The notes beneath the pieces are model-generated. The model was not told the origin of the DNA. It saw only the letters and a list, made by a program, of their open reading frames with translations, and did no database searches. This document shows, piece after piece, positions 16,637 to 26,311 of a stretch of 64,000 bases of DNA. This stretch comes from UBA7672 sp044224605 (lineage in GTDB: Bacteria; Pseudomonadota; Alphaproteobacteria; Caulobacterales; Hyphomonadaceae): contig JBGAKC010000014.1 of assembly GCA_044224605.1 (NCBI GenBank), positions 48,247-112,246 on the forward strand, read 5' to 3'. The position numbers and the translations under genes are program-made. Positions within the stretch are counted from its first letter, which is position 1. Each line of letters begins with the position of its first letter.

Positions 16637-18718
16637 CTAGCGAGAATCTCTCGTCTTTATCCGCGATCGAAATTCGTGAAGCAGCGGCTCAGTATACCCG
16701 TTCGGCTGCATGATCCCTTCGAATACGAGGGCTCGAGCCGCCATGAATGCAACACTACCCTGGGGATCCGGCGTCATCCTACGATACGCAGGGTCCTCCG
16801 CGTTCTGGGCATCAACTTTCGCAGCCATCTTGATCAGGGCCGCGTCTATCTGCTCTCCCGTGCACACGCCATGGCGTAGCCAGTTCGCCATGTGCTGGGA
16901 CGATATTCTCAACGTCGCGCGGTCTTCCATCAGGCCGATATCGTGAATGTCGGGAACCTTCGAGCACCCGATACCCTGATCGATCCATCGAACGACGTAA
17001 CCGAGTATGCCCTGCGCGTTGTTCTCCAGCTCCTCCTGAATATCGCTTGCCGACCAGTTGGCGCCGTGATGCAGCGGTATCTGAAGCAGCCGGTCGAGTC
17101 CCGGTATCGCTTCGCGCGCAATCTCCTTCTGGCGCGCGAAGACGTCCACCGCGTGATAGTGCATCGCATGCAGTGTCGCAGCGGTCGGGCTGGGCACCCA
17201 TGCGGTCGTTGCTCCGGCTCGGGGATGCCCGATCTTCTGTTCGAGCATGTCAGCCATGCGGTCGGGTGCAGCCCACATGCCCTTGCCGATCTGTCCATGC
17301 CCTGCGAGTCCGCAAGCCAGGCCGATGCGGACATTACGATCCTCGTACGCCTTGATCCATTCGGACGTTCGCATCGCAGCCTTGCGCACCATGGCGCCCG
17401 CTTCCATCGATGTATGTATCTCGTCGCCTGTGCGGTCCAGGAAGCCCGTGTTGATGAAGACGATGCGCTGTCTCAGCTGTTCGATGCAGGCCGCAAGGTT
17501 GGCCGATGTGCGCCGCTCCTCGTCCATCAGGCCGAGCTTTATCGTGTTGCGTTTCAGGCCAAGCGGCTTCACAACATAGATCGAACCGGCGCGGCTGTTG
17601 CGAAAACGTCCGAGGCCGTTGAGGTCATGCAGGCCGATCAAGCAAGTGACGACGGCATCAAGAATGCCTTCGGGCGCCTCCGTACCGTCCGCCAACAGAA
17701 CTGCGGGTGTCGTCATCAGATGGCCGACATTGCGAACGAACAGAACTGCACGACCGTTGACCGTGAAGCTTTCACCTGTCGGCGCTATCCACAAGCGGTC
17801 GGACGCGAGGGCACGCGTAACTGATCGACCACCCTTGTCGAATGTCGTGATGAGGTCGCCACGCATCACGCCGAGCCAGTTGCGATAGGCCGCTACCTTG
17901 TCCGTCGCGTCGATAGCCGCGATCGAATCCTCAAGGTCAACAATGGTCGTCAGCGCTGATTCCAGGATCACGTCAGCAATCCCGGCGGGGTCGCCCGCGC
18001 CGACGGGATGGCTCCGATCAATCATCAGCTCGATACCGAGGCCGTTGTGCCGGAACAGCATGGCTGACGGCGAGGCCGGATCACCGCGAAAACCTGCGAA
18101 GGCTGCAGGCTTGGCCAATGTCGGCTCCGCAGCACCATCAACGACGCGCCACACGCGAACGTCCGCGTGTCTTCCATTCGCGAGAGGAATTGCTTCGTCC
18201 AGAAAGGCCTTCGCCCGCGCGATGACCTGCGCGCCACGCTCAGCGTCATAGCCGCCTGCTCTCGGCTTGCCCGGAAGAACATCAGTTCCATAGAGGGCGT
18301 CGTACAGGCTGCCCCAGCGCGCGTTGACTGCATTCAGCAGGAACCGCGCATTGAGCACCGGAACGACGAGCTGGGGTCCCGCCATTGAAGCTACTTCGTC
18401 GTCCACATCGGCACTCGTCACCTTCGCTGCCGTGGGCTCTGGCACGAGATAGCCGATACTTTCGAGGAAGGTCCGATACTCGACCAAGTCGACAGGGGCG
18501 CCACGTCGCGCCTGATGCCAAGAGTCGATCTCCGCTTGCAGGTGAGCACGTGTAGCGAGCAGTTCGCGATTTTCAGGCGCGAATACGGCGCAAATGTCCG
18601 CAAGGCCTTTCCAGAACCGCTCTGCCGACATGCCAAGACCCTGCAGCGCTTCACGTTCAATGAACTCTACGAGTTCGACAGCGACCTGAAGCCCTGCCCG
18701 ATCCTGCATCAGACTCAC
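16637..18718 (-). CDS. glcB: Malate synthase G
   Basis: The enzyme condenses glyoxylate with acetyl-CoA to malate, completing glycolate use after GlcDEF. The length of 693 aa is close to the roughly 720 of the monomeric G form. Characteristic segments are TTIVDLEDSIAAID, LFVRNVGHLMT, FINTGFLDRTGDEIHTSMEAG and NGYTEPLLHEFRSR at the C-terminus. It overlaps the glcF stop by 4 nt (ATGA), making it the last gene of the glcDEFB operon. Confidence 0.95.
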   Translation of the reverse strand: MSLMQDRAGLQVAVELVEFIEREALQGLGMSAERFWKGLADICAVFAPENRELLATRAHLQAEIDSWHQARRGAPVDLVEYRTFLESIGYLVPEPTAAKVTSADVDDEVASMAGPQLVVPVLNARFLLNAVNARWGSLYDALYGTDVLPGKPRAGGYDAERGAQVIARAKAFLDEAIPLANGRHADVRVWRVVDGAAEPTLAKPAAFAGFRGDPASPSAMLFRHNGLGIELMIDRSHPVGAGDPAGIADVILESALTTIVDLEDSIAAIDATDKVAAYRNWLGVMRGDLITTFDKGGRSVTRALASDRLWIAPTGESFTVNGRAVLFVRNVGHLMTTPAVLLADGTEAPEGILDAVVTCLIGLHDLNGLGRFRNSRAGSIYVVKPLGLKRNTIKLGLMDEERRTSANLAACIEQLRQRIVFINTGFLDRTGDEIHTSMEAGAMVRKAAMRTSEWIKAYEDRNVRIGLACGLAGHGQIGKGMWAAPDRMADMLEQKIGHPRAGATTAWVPSPTAATLHAMHYHAVDVFARQKEIAREAIPGLDRLLQIPLHHGANWSASDIQEELENNAQGILGYVVRWIDQGIGCSKVPDIHDIGLMEDRATLRISSQHMANWLRHGVCTGEQIDAALIKMAAKVDAQNAEDPAYRRMTPDPQGSVAFMAARALVFEGIMQPNGYTEPLLHEFRSRIKTRDSR

Positions 18719-20013
18719 TGGAACGTCCTCCGTTCGAGCGCATCAGGTTTCGGCCCACCCGTCGCCCAGTCAAGCAACTCGACGATGTGCACGACCGGAA
18801 TGCCGGTGCGCGCCCCTATCTGCAGAGCGCAGCCTATATTTCCTGTGGCGATGACGTCGGGCTGCAGTGCTTCGAGAGCTTCTGCCTTGCTGTCTCCCAA
18901 TTGCTCCGCGATCCGTGGCTGGAGGATATTGTAGGTACCGGCGGACCCGCAGCAGAGATGCGCGCTTGCCGGCGTAGCAACTGCGAACCCGACCTGCTCA
19001 AGCAATCGTTGTGGCTGACTGACGATCTTTTGCCCGTGCTGGAGCGAACACGCCGCATGATAGCCCACACGAACACCGCGTCCGCTTGTTGATTCAAGCA
19101 TCTCCGGTCCTACAAATTCCGTGATGTCCTTCGCCTTGGCAGAAATCCGTGCAGCCCGCTCGGCGTAATCCGCATCGCTTCGCATAAGGAAACCGTAGTC
19201 CTTGATCGTCGTGCCACAGCCCGAGGCCGTAACAATGATGGCATCAACTTGATCAATGACCTTCGACCATGCATCAACGTTACGGCGCACAAAGGCAAGC
19301 GCTTCGACTTCGCGCCCAAGGTGATGAACGAGCGAACCACAGCAACCCTCGTCCAGGGAACGCTCTACATCATACCCGAGACGGTTGAGCAGGCGTACCG
19401 TGGCCGCCTGGTAATCGGGTCGCAATACCGGCTCTGCGCATCCGGACTGGAGGATCACACGTCCCCGGCGCACGCCAACCGCAGCCGATCCTTCTGGTTT
19501 CACGGGATGCGCCCGATTACCCTTCGCCATCCAGAGCATCGCCGCCAGACGATCACAGCCCGGCATCTTTGACACCAGTCCCGCTAAAGACGAAAACAAC
19601 CTTCCCAACCTCAGCGCCACTGCGAACCGGCCGGGATATGGCAATACCTTCGCCAACGTCCAGCGCATCGCGCGGTCACCGAATGGCCGCCGATATCGCT
19701 CCTGAACGTGCATGCGCGCGTGATCGATAAGATGCATGTAGTCGACGCCGGACGGGCACGTCGTCGTGCACGCCAAGCATGAAAGGCAGCGGTCTATGTG
19801 GGCGACCACCTCTCGCGTGGGCGTCTGATCGCGCTCCAGCATATCCTTGATCAGCCAGATCCGGCCGCGTGGGCTGTCGCGCTCGTCGCCAAGTAGAACA
19901 TAGGTCGGGCACGTCGCAGTGCAGAAGCCGCAATGAACGCATGTGCGGATAGCCTTCTCGGAGGATGCCGTCGCTGGATCGGCAAGTTGCTCAGGTGTGA
20001 ACCCAGTTTTCAT
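18715..20013 (-). CDS. glcF: Glycolate oxidase iron-sulfur subunit
   Basis: This 432-aa electron-transfer subunit has two 4Fe-4S motifs, CVHCGFCTATCPTY near residue 25 and CLSCLACTTTCPSG near 75, followed by two CCG-type cysteine-rich domains (DEGCCGSLVHH and HLCCGSAGTYN). It passes electrons from the flavin subunits GlcD/GlcE to the membrane quinone pool. ATG 20013 overlaps the glcE stop by 4 nt. The open frame extends to 20229, but the extra part is antisense-like and overlaps glcE. Confidence 0.94.
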   Translation of the reverse strand: MKTGFTPEQLADPATASSEKAIRTCVHCGFCTATCPTYVLLGDERDSPRGRIWLIKDMLERDQTPTREVVAHIDRCLSCLACTTTCPSGVDYMHLIDHARMHVQERYRRPFGDRAMRWTLAKVLPYPGRFAVALRLGRLFSSLAGLVSKMPGCDRLAAMLWMAKGNRAHPVKPEGSAAVGVRRGRVILQSGCAEPVLRPDYQAATVRLLNRLGYDVERSLDEGCCGSLVHHLGREVEALAFVRRNVDAWSKVIDQVDAIIVTASGCGTTIKDYGFLMRSDADYAERAARISAKAKDITEFVGPEMLESTSGRGVRVGYHAACSLQHGQKIVSQPQRLLEQVGFAVATPASAHLCCGSAGTYNILQPRIAEQLGDSKAEALEALQPDVIATGNIGCALQIGARTGIPVVHIVELLDWATGGPKPDALERRTFQ

Positions 20014-21191
20014 CGAGCACTGAACCTCAGCGGATCCAAAACGCGGGCGGGGTCGAACGCTTCGCGTACCTTTCGCGACAGTGCCGCAACTCCGGCGGCT
20101 TCGGGGTGCAGCGCTGACGTCGTCGCGCGAACATGTCGGGGCGCCGAGATCATAATGGCATGACCACCTGCTTGCTCCGCCATCGAGCGCAGGCGCGTCG
20201 CCGCGATTTCGATCGGCACTTGGGCCCACACCAAGCCGCCCGCCCAGTCGATCATCGCGGCGCCATTGAAGCGTTCAACGCCCTCGACGACATCAGCACC
20301 TCGCGCGGGAGGGACGATGATCCGCCACAGCGCCAGGGCTTGCTCAGTACTCAGAGCGCCGCAACGGACACGGCGCCAGAACGTATCGGCTTCCCCTGCA
20401 TCGATCACGTCAGCTCGCCCTATGTCGACCAACAACTGCTCAACCATTCGCAAACGCGCCTCGACGGAGGGACCGAACCCTTCCAGACGAAGTGCTGTCA
20501 GGCTGGGATCACCGCCTCCCGCTCCAATCCATGCGGCCGCAGCAACACCCGCCTGCGAACGCATGACCAACCCCATGGCGTTCACGGCGGTAGCAGGCGA
20601 CAGGCCGCGCAGGACAATCGTCTTCTCTACTGTCGGTCGCGGCATCACCTTCAGGGTCAGTTGCGTCATCATTGCAAGCTGACCCCACGATCCGGCCATC
20701 AGCTTGGGCAGGTCATACCCGGTGACATTCTTCACCACGCGCCCGCCAGCCTTGAACACCTCCCCACGCCCGTTGACCGCTGAAAATCCCAGCATGTGAT
20801 CGCGGATGCTGCCTGCAGTTAATCGGCGCGGCCCGGCAAGTCCGGCCGCCACTACACCGCCCAGCGTCGAACGCCCGACCTCGCCTCCCGTCGTCTCGGC
20901 GAGGTCCCAAGGGTCAAATGCCAGCATCTGGTTTTGCTCGGCCAGCAGCGTCTCGATCTCCACCAAGCGAACGCCCGGCTCAACGGTCAGCACGAGTTCG
21001 GCTGGATCGTAGTCGATCACACGCGTGAGGCTCAGGGTAGACAGCAAGAACGTCTCTCGTTCGGGATTTCCGATCCCCCGCTTGGTTCCGCCACCAATGA
21101 TCTCCAAGTGGCGTCCATCTGCGGCGGCATCCGCGATTGCGTCGCAGATCTCCTGCTCGTCTTTCGCCTGGATGGCAGCAGATGACCCCAT
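20010..21191 (-). CDS. glcE: Glycolate oxidase FAD-binding subunit GlcE
   Basis: This 393-aa member of the FAD-linked oxidase family has a PCMH-type FAD-binding region (IIGGGTKRGIG, ETTGGEVGRSTLGGVVAAGLAGPRR, GRVVKNVTGYDLPKLMAGSWGQL in pieces) and a diverged C-terminal half. Together with GlcD it forms the flavoprotein core that oxidises glycolate to glyoxylate. It starts 2 nt after glcD ends and overlaps glcF by 4 nt. Confidence 0.93.
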   Translation of the reverse strand: MGSSAAIQAKDEQEICDAIADAAADGRHLEIIGGGTKRGIGNPERETFLLSTLSLTRVIDYDPAELVLTVEPGVRLVEIETLLAEQNQMLAFDPWDLAETTGGEVGRSTLGGVVAAGLAGPRRLTAGSIRDHMLGFSAVNGRGEVFKAGGRVVKNVTGYDLPKLMAGSWGQLAMMTQLTLKVMPRPTVEKTIVLRGLSPATAVNAMGLVMRSQAGVAAAAWIGAGGGDPSLTALRLEGFGPSVEARLRMVEQLLVDIGRADVIDAGEADTFWRRVRCGALSTEQALALWRIIVPPARGADVVEGVERFNGAAMIDWAGGLVWAQVPIEIAATRLRSMAEQAGGHAIMISAPRHVRATTSALHPEAAGVAALSRKVREAFDPARVLDPLRFSAR

Positions 21192-21193
21192 CG

Positions 21194-22696
21194 TCAGAAC
21201 CGCGGGAGATCTGGCCGAGGCACCCGGCCATGATGCACGTGCATGCGACCGAGCTCGGCGCAGCGATGAAGCTGCGGAAACACTTTGCCCGGATTCATCA
21301 GCGAAGCCGGATCAAACGCACACTTCACATGCTGCTGCTGTTTCAGATCCGTTTCATTGAACATCACCGGCATCAGGTCGCGCTTCTCGACACCGACACC
21401 ATGCTCGCCTGTCAGCACGCCGCCGACCTCGACGCACAGGCGAAGAATGTCAGCCCCGAACTCCTCTGCACGCTCAAGCTCCCCCGGCTTGTTGGCATCG
21501 TAAAGCACCAGCGGATGAAGATTGCCATCGCCGGCGTGAAAGACATTCGCGACGCCAAGCTGGTGATGCACTGACAGCTTTGCCATGCGCTGCAGCACTT
21601 CTGGCAACCTGCGGCGAGGAATGGTGCCGTCCATGCAGTAATAGTCCGGCGAAATCCGACCGACGGCCGGGAACGCAGCCTTGCGGCCCGCCCACATGGC
21701 GAGCCGCTCTGCCTCCGATGCCGATTGCCGCACACTGGTCGCGCCATTCTCTCTGGCGATGTCCGCGACCCGGTCGATTAGATGATCGCACTCCGCCACT
21801 ACGCCATCAAGTTCCACGATGAGAAGCGCTTCCACATCCAGCGGATAGCCGACTCGCACGAATGCTTCCGCGGCATGGATCGCGGGCCGATCCATCATTT
21901 CCATGCCCGCCGGGATGATCCCCGCGGCGATCACGTCGGCGACACATTTGCCAGCGCTCTCGACGCTCGCGAATCCGACCAGGAGCGCGCGGGCCAGTTC
22001 AGGCTTGGGCAGGATACGCACGATCACTTCGGTGACGACCCCGAGAAGGCCCTCCGAACCGACCACTAGTCCCAGAAGATCGAGTCCGCTGGAGTCGAGC
22101 TGTCGTCCACCGAGCCGGACGACCTCTCCGCTAGCGAGAACCATTTCGACGCCCAGGACATTGTTGGCGGTCATCCCATATTTGAGGCAATGCACGCCGC
22201 CGGAGTTCTCGGCGACATTGCCACCGATCGAGCATGCGATCTGGCTCGAGGGATCTGGTGCATAGTAGAAGCCATGCCCTTCTACCTCGCGGGTAACCGC
22301 TAGATTGGTAACACCCGGCTGCACCACGGCCACGCGATTATCGTAGTCGACCTCAAGGATGCGGTTGAACCTTGCCATGCCCAGCAGCACTCCATCTGCT
22401 AGCGGCAGAGCGCCTCCGGATAGCGATGTTCCGGCGCCGCGAGGAACGATCTTCACGTTGCGGTCGGAGCAGTATCTGAGGATCTCGGACACCTGAGCCG
22501 TCGTCCTCGGCAAGACGACAACCATTGGAAGCTGGCGATAAGCCGTCAGGCCGTCCGATTCATAGACGGCCATAGAGGCGGCGTCGTCGACAACGCCGTC
22601 TGGAACGATGCGCTTCAGCGCCGCCACGATCTCGGATCGGCATTCCAGCGTTGTCGCGTCTGGCGTTGGCATGGTGATCGACATCGCCGGTTTCAC
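21194..22696 (-). CDS. glcD: Glycolate oxidase FAD-linked subunit GlcD
   Basis: This 500-aa catalytic flavoprotein belongs to the FAD-oxidase/transferase type 4 family. It shows IVPRGAGTSLSGGALP, YAPDPSSQIACSIGGNVAENSGG, VVGSEGLLGVVTEV, and the C-terminal FHAGDGNLHP and GGVLTGEHGVGVEKR motifs. It oxidises glycolate (and often D-lactate) to the oxoacid. It is the first gene of the glcDEFB operon and is divergent from the permease gene across 98 bp (22697-22794), which should hold the promoters; no operator was recognised there. Confidence 0.94.
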   Translation of the reverse strand: MKPAMSITMPTPDATTLECRSEIVAALKRIVPDGVVDDAASMAVYESDGLTAYRQLPMVVVLPRTTAQVSEILRYCSDRNVKIVPRGAGTSLSGGALPLADGVLLGMARFNRILEVDYDNRVAVVQPGVTNLAVTREVEGHGFYYAPDPSSQIACSIGGNVAENSGGVHCLKYGMTANNVLGVEMVLASGEVVRLGGRQLDSSGLDLLGLVVGSEGLLGVVTEVIVRILPKPELARALLVGFASVESAGKCVADVIAAGIIPAGMEMMDRPAIHAAEAFVRVGYPLDVEALLIVELDGVVAECDHLIDRVADIARENGATSVRQSASEAERLAMWAGRKAAFPAVGRISPDYYCMDGTIPRRRLPEVLQRMAKLSVHHQLGVANVFHAGDGNLHPLVLYDANKPGELERAEEFGADILRLCVEVGGVLTGEHGVGVEKRDLMPVMFNETDLKQQQHVKCAFDPASLMNPGKVFPQLHRCAELGRMHVHHGRVPRPDLPRF

Positions 22697-22794
22697 TCCC
22701 TCGACAACAGCTACCAGTCGACCGCAGATCAGGCTAGAAGCGTCTCAATCGATCTCGCGGCAAGGACTGCGAGGCGTGGGGAGGGATATCAGGC

Positions 22795-24462
22795 ATGGCC
22801 CCTTGGGTTCAGGTCTACGATCCGTTTCACAACGCTATCCTGTCCACCCTGTCGGCGCTGGCGCCAATCGGGCTGCTGCTGGCGATGATCGCGTCGGGCA
22901 AGGTGAAGGCCCACATCGCGGCGCTCATTGCGCTTGCCGTAGCGGTTCTTGTCGCGGCGTTCGCCTTTACGATGCCCATCGACATGGCGCTTCGCGCTGC
23001 CGGCTTCGGCGTGATGACCGGCATGTTTCCAATTGGCTGGATCATTCTCAACGTCCTGTTCCTCTACCGACTCACCGTCGAGAAGGGCTGGTTCGCCATC
23101 ATCCAGGGGTCGATCGCCAGCGTTACACCGGACCGCCGGCTCCAGCTTCTGCTGATTGCTTTCTGCTTTGGCGCTTTCTTCGAAGGCGTGGCCGGATTTG
23201 GCACGCCGGTAGCTGTGACCGCCGCTGCCCTGATCGGTCTTGGCTTCTCGCCGCTGGCGGCTGCAGGCCTCTCACTTATCGCGAATACCGCGCCGGTCGC
23301 ATTCGGCGCACTCGGCGCCCCGATCCAGGGTCTCGCCACGGCCACCGGTATCGACCCCCACATCCTGGGACAGATGGTTGGCCGGCAGCTGCCGTTCTTC
23401 TCGGTGCTCGTTCCATTCTGGCTGGTTGCCGCCTTCGCCGGCTGGCGTGGCATGTTTCAGGTATGGCCCGCCGTCCTGGTGACCGGCGTCTCGTTTGCTG
23501 TCCCGCAGTTCCTGATCTCGAATTTCATCAATCCGTGGATTGTAGACATCGGCGCCGCCGTCATCGCAATGACATGCCTCACAGTATTTCTGCGCATCTG
23601 GCGCCCCAGAGAGATCTGGACGTCGACGAAACTGCGCGTGCACGACGATAGCGTTTCCGAGGTGCAGTCACCATCGCCCGCATCGCCGCGCGGCGTTGGC
23701 GGTGCAGTCGCCCTGGCCTGGTTGCCGTGGGCGATCCTGTGTGTGTTGCTGACACTGTGGGGGACTGACGCGTTCAAGACTTTCGCCAATTCTCTGTTCG
23801 CACCGAGCTTCCCGATCGACGGCCTTCATAACCTCGTCGAACGCGCTCCTCCTGTTGTCGCGAGGCCTGCGCCGGAGGCGGCCGTGTTCAGGTTCTCGAT
23901 CCTCTCCTACACCGGAACCGGCATCCTTGTGACTGCCATCGTCTCGGCGATTGTAATGGGCTTTTCGCCTGTTCAAATGGCGCGCGCCTACCTGAGCACG
24001 ATCTGGTCGCTTCGTTTCCCGTTGATCACGATCGCCTGTATGCTCGCGGTCGGCACCCTGACCCGCTATTCTGGTATAGACGCCACGCTTGGGCTCGCGT
24101 TCGCAGCCACCGGGATGCTGTACCCCTATTTCGGCACCCTTCTTGGTTGGCTCGGGGTTGCGGCCACGGGCTCGGATACTTCCTCGAACATCCTCTTCGG
24201 CGGCTTGCAGAAGATTACATCGGAACAGCTCGGCATCTCGCCAATCCTGATGGCGGCAGCCAACTCGTCAGGCGGCGTCATGGGCAAGATGATCGACACC
24301 CAGTCGATCGTTGTCGCATCAACCGCAACTGGATGGTTTGGCCATGAAGGCAGGATCCTAAAATTCGTGTTTTGGCACTCTCTGGTGCTCGCCAGCCTCG
24401 TAGGCGGCCTGGTAATGCTGCAGGCCTATGTCTGGCCATTCACGGCGATGGTCTTGCGCTAG
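22795..24462 (+). CDS. LctP-family glycolate/L-lactate permease
   Basis: This 555-aa inner-membrane protein has about 12-14 helices and belongs to the lactate permease family, which includes LctP/LldP and the E. coli glycolate permease GlcA. It starts WVQVYDPFHNAILSTLSALAPI and carries the conserved FFEGVAGFGTPVA and NTAPVAFGALG segments and the C-terminal GSDTSSNILFGGLQ. Being divergent from glcD strongly suggests that it imports glycolate for GlcDEF; lactate is also possible. Confidence 0.92.
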   Translation: MAPWVQVYDPFHNAILSTLSALAPIGLLLAMIASGKVKAHIAALIALAVAVLVAAFAFTMPIDMALRAAGFGVMTGMFPIGWIILNVLFLYRLTVEKGWFAIIQGSIASVTPDRRLQLLLIAFCFGAFFEGVAGFGTPVAVTAAALIGLGFSPLAAAGLSLIANTAPVAFGALGAPIQGLATATGIDPHILGQMVGRQLPFFSVLVPFWLVAAFAGWRGMFQVWPAVLVTGVSFAVPQFLISNFINPWIVDIGAAVIAMTCLTVFLRIWRPREIWTSTKLRVHDDSVSEVQSPSPASPRGVGGAVALAWLPWAILCVLLTLWGTDAFKTFANSLFAPSFPIDGLHNLVERAPPVVARPAPEAAVFRFSILSYTGTGILVTAIVSAIVMGFSPVQMARAYLSTIWSLRFPLITIACMLAVGTLTRYSGIDATLGLAFAATGMLYPYFGTLLGWLGVAATGSDTSSNILFGGLQKITSEQLGISPILMAAANSSGGVMGKMIDTQSIVVASTATGWFGHEGRILKFVFWHSLVLASLVGGLVMLQAYVWPFTAMVLR

Positions 24463-24821
24463 AGCAGTTTCAGCTCTGCCATCCGAGGATCGACGACTTG
24501 ATCGGCCAGTAGCATCGGAGATCAAAGTGTAGACGCCAGTTCGAGCCCCGGGGCGGGCGTCCCGGAGACGGCGTCGGGGATGAAAATGTGGGCGCCGGTT
24601 CGGTTGACCTGCTCCAGGATTTTCGGACCGCTACTAGCTTTGGCAGGTGACGGACCGACGCTCCGGCATGCGCCACATGGCTCGAAAATCCAAAGGCAGG
24701 TCAGCTTCGCGCCAATCATCCTCACTTAAGATATGTGATCCACCTGCCCTTGCCCGTATCGCGATAGACTGGACAGCTAAATCGCCTTGGCTCGGTGCCC
24801 CTTGTATCGGCGGCGGCCCAA
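24463..24821. other. Intergenic region with a MITE-like element
   Basis: No gene is supported between the permease and the 292-aa gene. The region includes a GC-rich stretch around 24540-24600 and MITE-like copy 3 at 24605-24703. Confidence 0.5.
24605..24703. repeat. MITE-like element copy 3, 99 bp
   Basis: The left end is TGACCTGCTCCAGGATTTTC-GGACC followed by CGCTACTAGCTT; the right end is GGCTCGAAAATCCAAAGGCA-GGTCA. Both ends and the internal CTAGCTT block match copy 1 at 12482-12585. It is too short to code for a transposase. Confidence 0.6.
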
Positions 24822-25700
24822 TCATTGTGGAACTGACGCCACTGTGTGGGTTGGACTGAGGAGAGCAAAGCTCGACGGCTCCCCCCTTTCTTCGCGCTCT
24901 GCGATTTGACGTTGCCACGCAGAGCTGATCGCGCGGGCAGCCGCTGGCTGAACGGATGCAAAGCCTTGGACGAGCCATACATCAACGCTGTTGCCGCCCC
25001 GCTCAATTGCCATATCGAGTAGACGAAGACGCTCGCGGTCCTCCGCAAGAAGTTTCTGCCAGGCTACCTTCATCCGCGGCCTGAGATCCCCACCCGCAAG
25101 ACTCACGATAAGTGCATCGTATCCAGGAACCGAGAAGTCATCATCGCTAGCAAGCCGTGGCACAAATACACCCGTAGCGCCGGTATCGTTGATGTAGCGA
25201 AGCTCACCGGAGTATTTGAACGATGTAAGTTCGATGAACATTTGCGCCTCGACGTAGCCCAGCCGCGTCCTGACGAATGTTTCGTCTGGCTCCTCGAGCG
25301 CAATAAGTTTGCGGTCCCGATTGCTGTTGAGGATCGCAATCTGCCAATCCTGGGGAACTTCAAATGGCTCACCTATCTTTACTGCAAACCTTCCCTCTCC
25401 GGATACGATGCAGTCTCCTAGCTGTGCGCAAGCAACTTGCGGCTCAAGCCAATCGGGCTGTCGCGGCCAGTCCGGGTCATTTGGCGGCGATGTGCCGTTA
25501 GGAAGGGGCACACTATGGCTATCACCGGCCCTATCGAAAGGGGGGACGACCTCCGTTGCAGTTCGAGCAAGAGATTCCGAAGGCAATTGAGCCGACTCGA
25601 CCGCAGGCTGAAAGGGCGCGAGCGAGATGAAGAGATAGATCAATCCCGCACCCCCGAGCACGAAGGCAGCTCCTATCCACCACTTCAGCTGATGTTTCAT
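24822..25700 (-). CDS. Membrane-anchored hypothetical protein, 292 aa
   Basis: An N-terminal helix (WIGAAFVLGGAGLIYLFISLA) is followed by a Ser/Pro-rich linker and a globular domain with paired cysteines near residues 90-97 (ACAQLGDC). The topology suggests an inner-membrane anchor with a periplasmic domain. Its start overlaps the stop of the M23 peptidase gene by 4 nt, so the two are coupled. I recognise no family. Confidence 0.75.
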   Translation of the reverse strand: MKHQLKWWIGAAFVLGGAGLIYLFISLAPFQPAVESAQLPSESLARTATEVVPPFDRAGDSHSVPLPNGTSPPNDPDWPRQPDWLEPQVACAQLGDCIVSGEGRFAVKIGEPFEVPQDWQIAILNSNRDRKLIALEEPDETFVRTRLGYVEAQMFIELTSFKYSGELRYINDTGATGVFVPRLASDDDFSVPGYDALIVSLAGGDLRPRMKVAWQKLLAEDRERLRLLDMAIERGGNSVDVWLVQGFASVQPAAARAISSAWQRQIAEREERGEPSSFALLSPTHTVASVPQ

Positions 25701-26311
25701 CGGGTCGTGATCTGTGAGGCCTGCGGGTCAATCTGACCAGCTGCAAGCCAGGCTATTGGATCGCGGGGTGGCGCGTAGGTCCAGGTCACGGGATCTCCCG
25801 CCGAAGGATAAGCCTCGCTGCGAACCTCAAAGTGGAGATGGGGACAGCTAGTCGAGCGTGCATTTCCGGTCTTTCCAGACAACCCAATCTTCTGCCCACG
25901 CGATACTATTGCGCTGGCTTGCACACTAGTCTCCGACAAGTGGAAGTAGCGGCTCACCCGACGGTCGCCGTGCTGGATGTTTACTTGCCATCCGGAGGTC
26001 TTCGGAAAATTACGGACATCGATGACGACTCCGTCCGCCGCAGCGAACACGTCACTGGCCACTACCGCCAATAGATCGACGCCCAGATGTGGCTTCGGCT
26101 GGCCGTCACCACTAAACCTTTTCCCCCCATCCGGCGCGTAAGAACCGTCGGCGCAGCTTGGCGGTGTCTTGGTCGCTACCCGACCATCGACCGGCGCGCA
26201 TCGCTCAACGCCCAAACTACCAAATGTGGCATCGCTTGTATGGCAAGTCGGGGCCGCGTTTGCAGCGCCACACAAGCCAAGAGTCAGAGCTAGCCAAAGA
26301 GTTCTCATCAA
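25697..26311 (-). CDS. M23 family peptidase (exported)
   Basis: A signal peptide (LWLALTLGLCGAANA) precedes a LytM/M23 domain. The zinc ligands are visible as HLGVD near residue 75 and HLHFE near 160, with the usual ADGVV and GQKIGLSGKTGN motifs. Such enzymes cut peptidoglycan cross-links or regulate amidases. It is the first gene of a two-gene unit with the membrane-anchored 292-aa protein, which may position or regulate it. Confidence 0.88.
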   Translation of the reverse strand: MMRTLWLALTLGLCGAANAAPTCHTSDATFGSLGVERCAPVDGRVATKTPPSCADGSYAPDGGKRFSGDGQPKPHLGVDLLAVVASDVFAAADGVVIDVRNFPKTSGWQVNIQHGDRRVSRYFHLSETSVQASAIVSRGQKIGLSGKTGNARSTSCPHLHFEVRSEAYPSAGDPVTWTYAPPRDPIAWLAAGQIDPQASQITTR

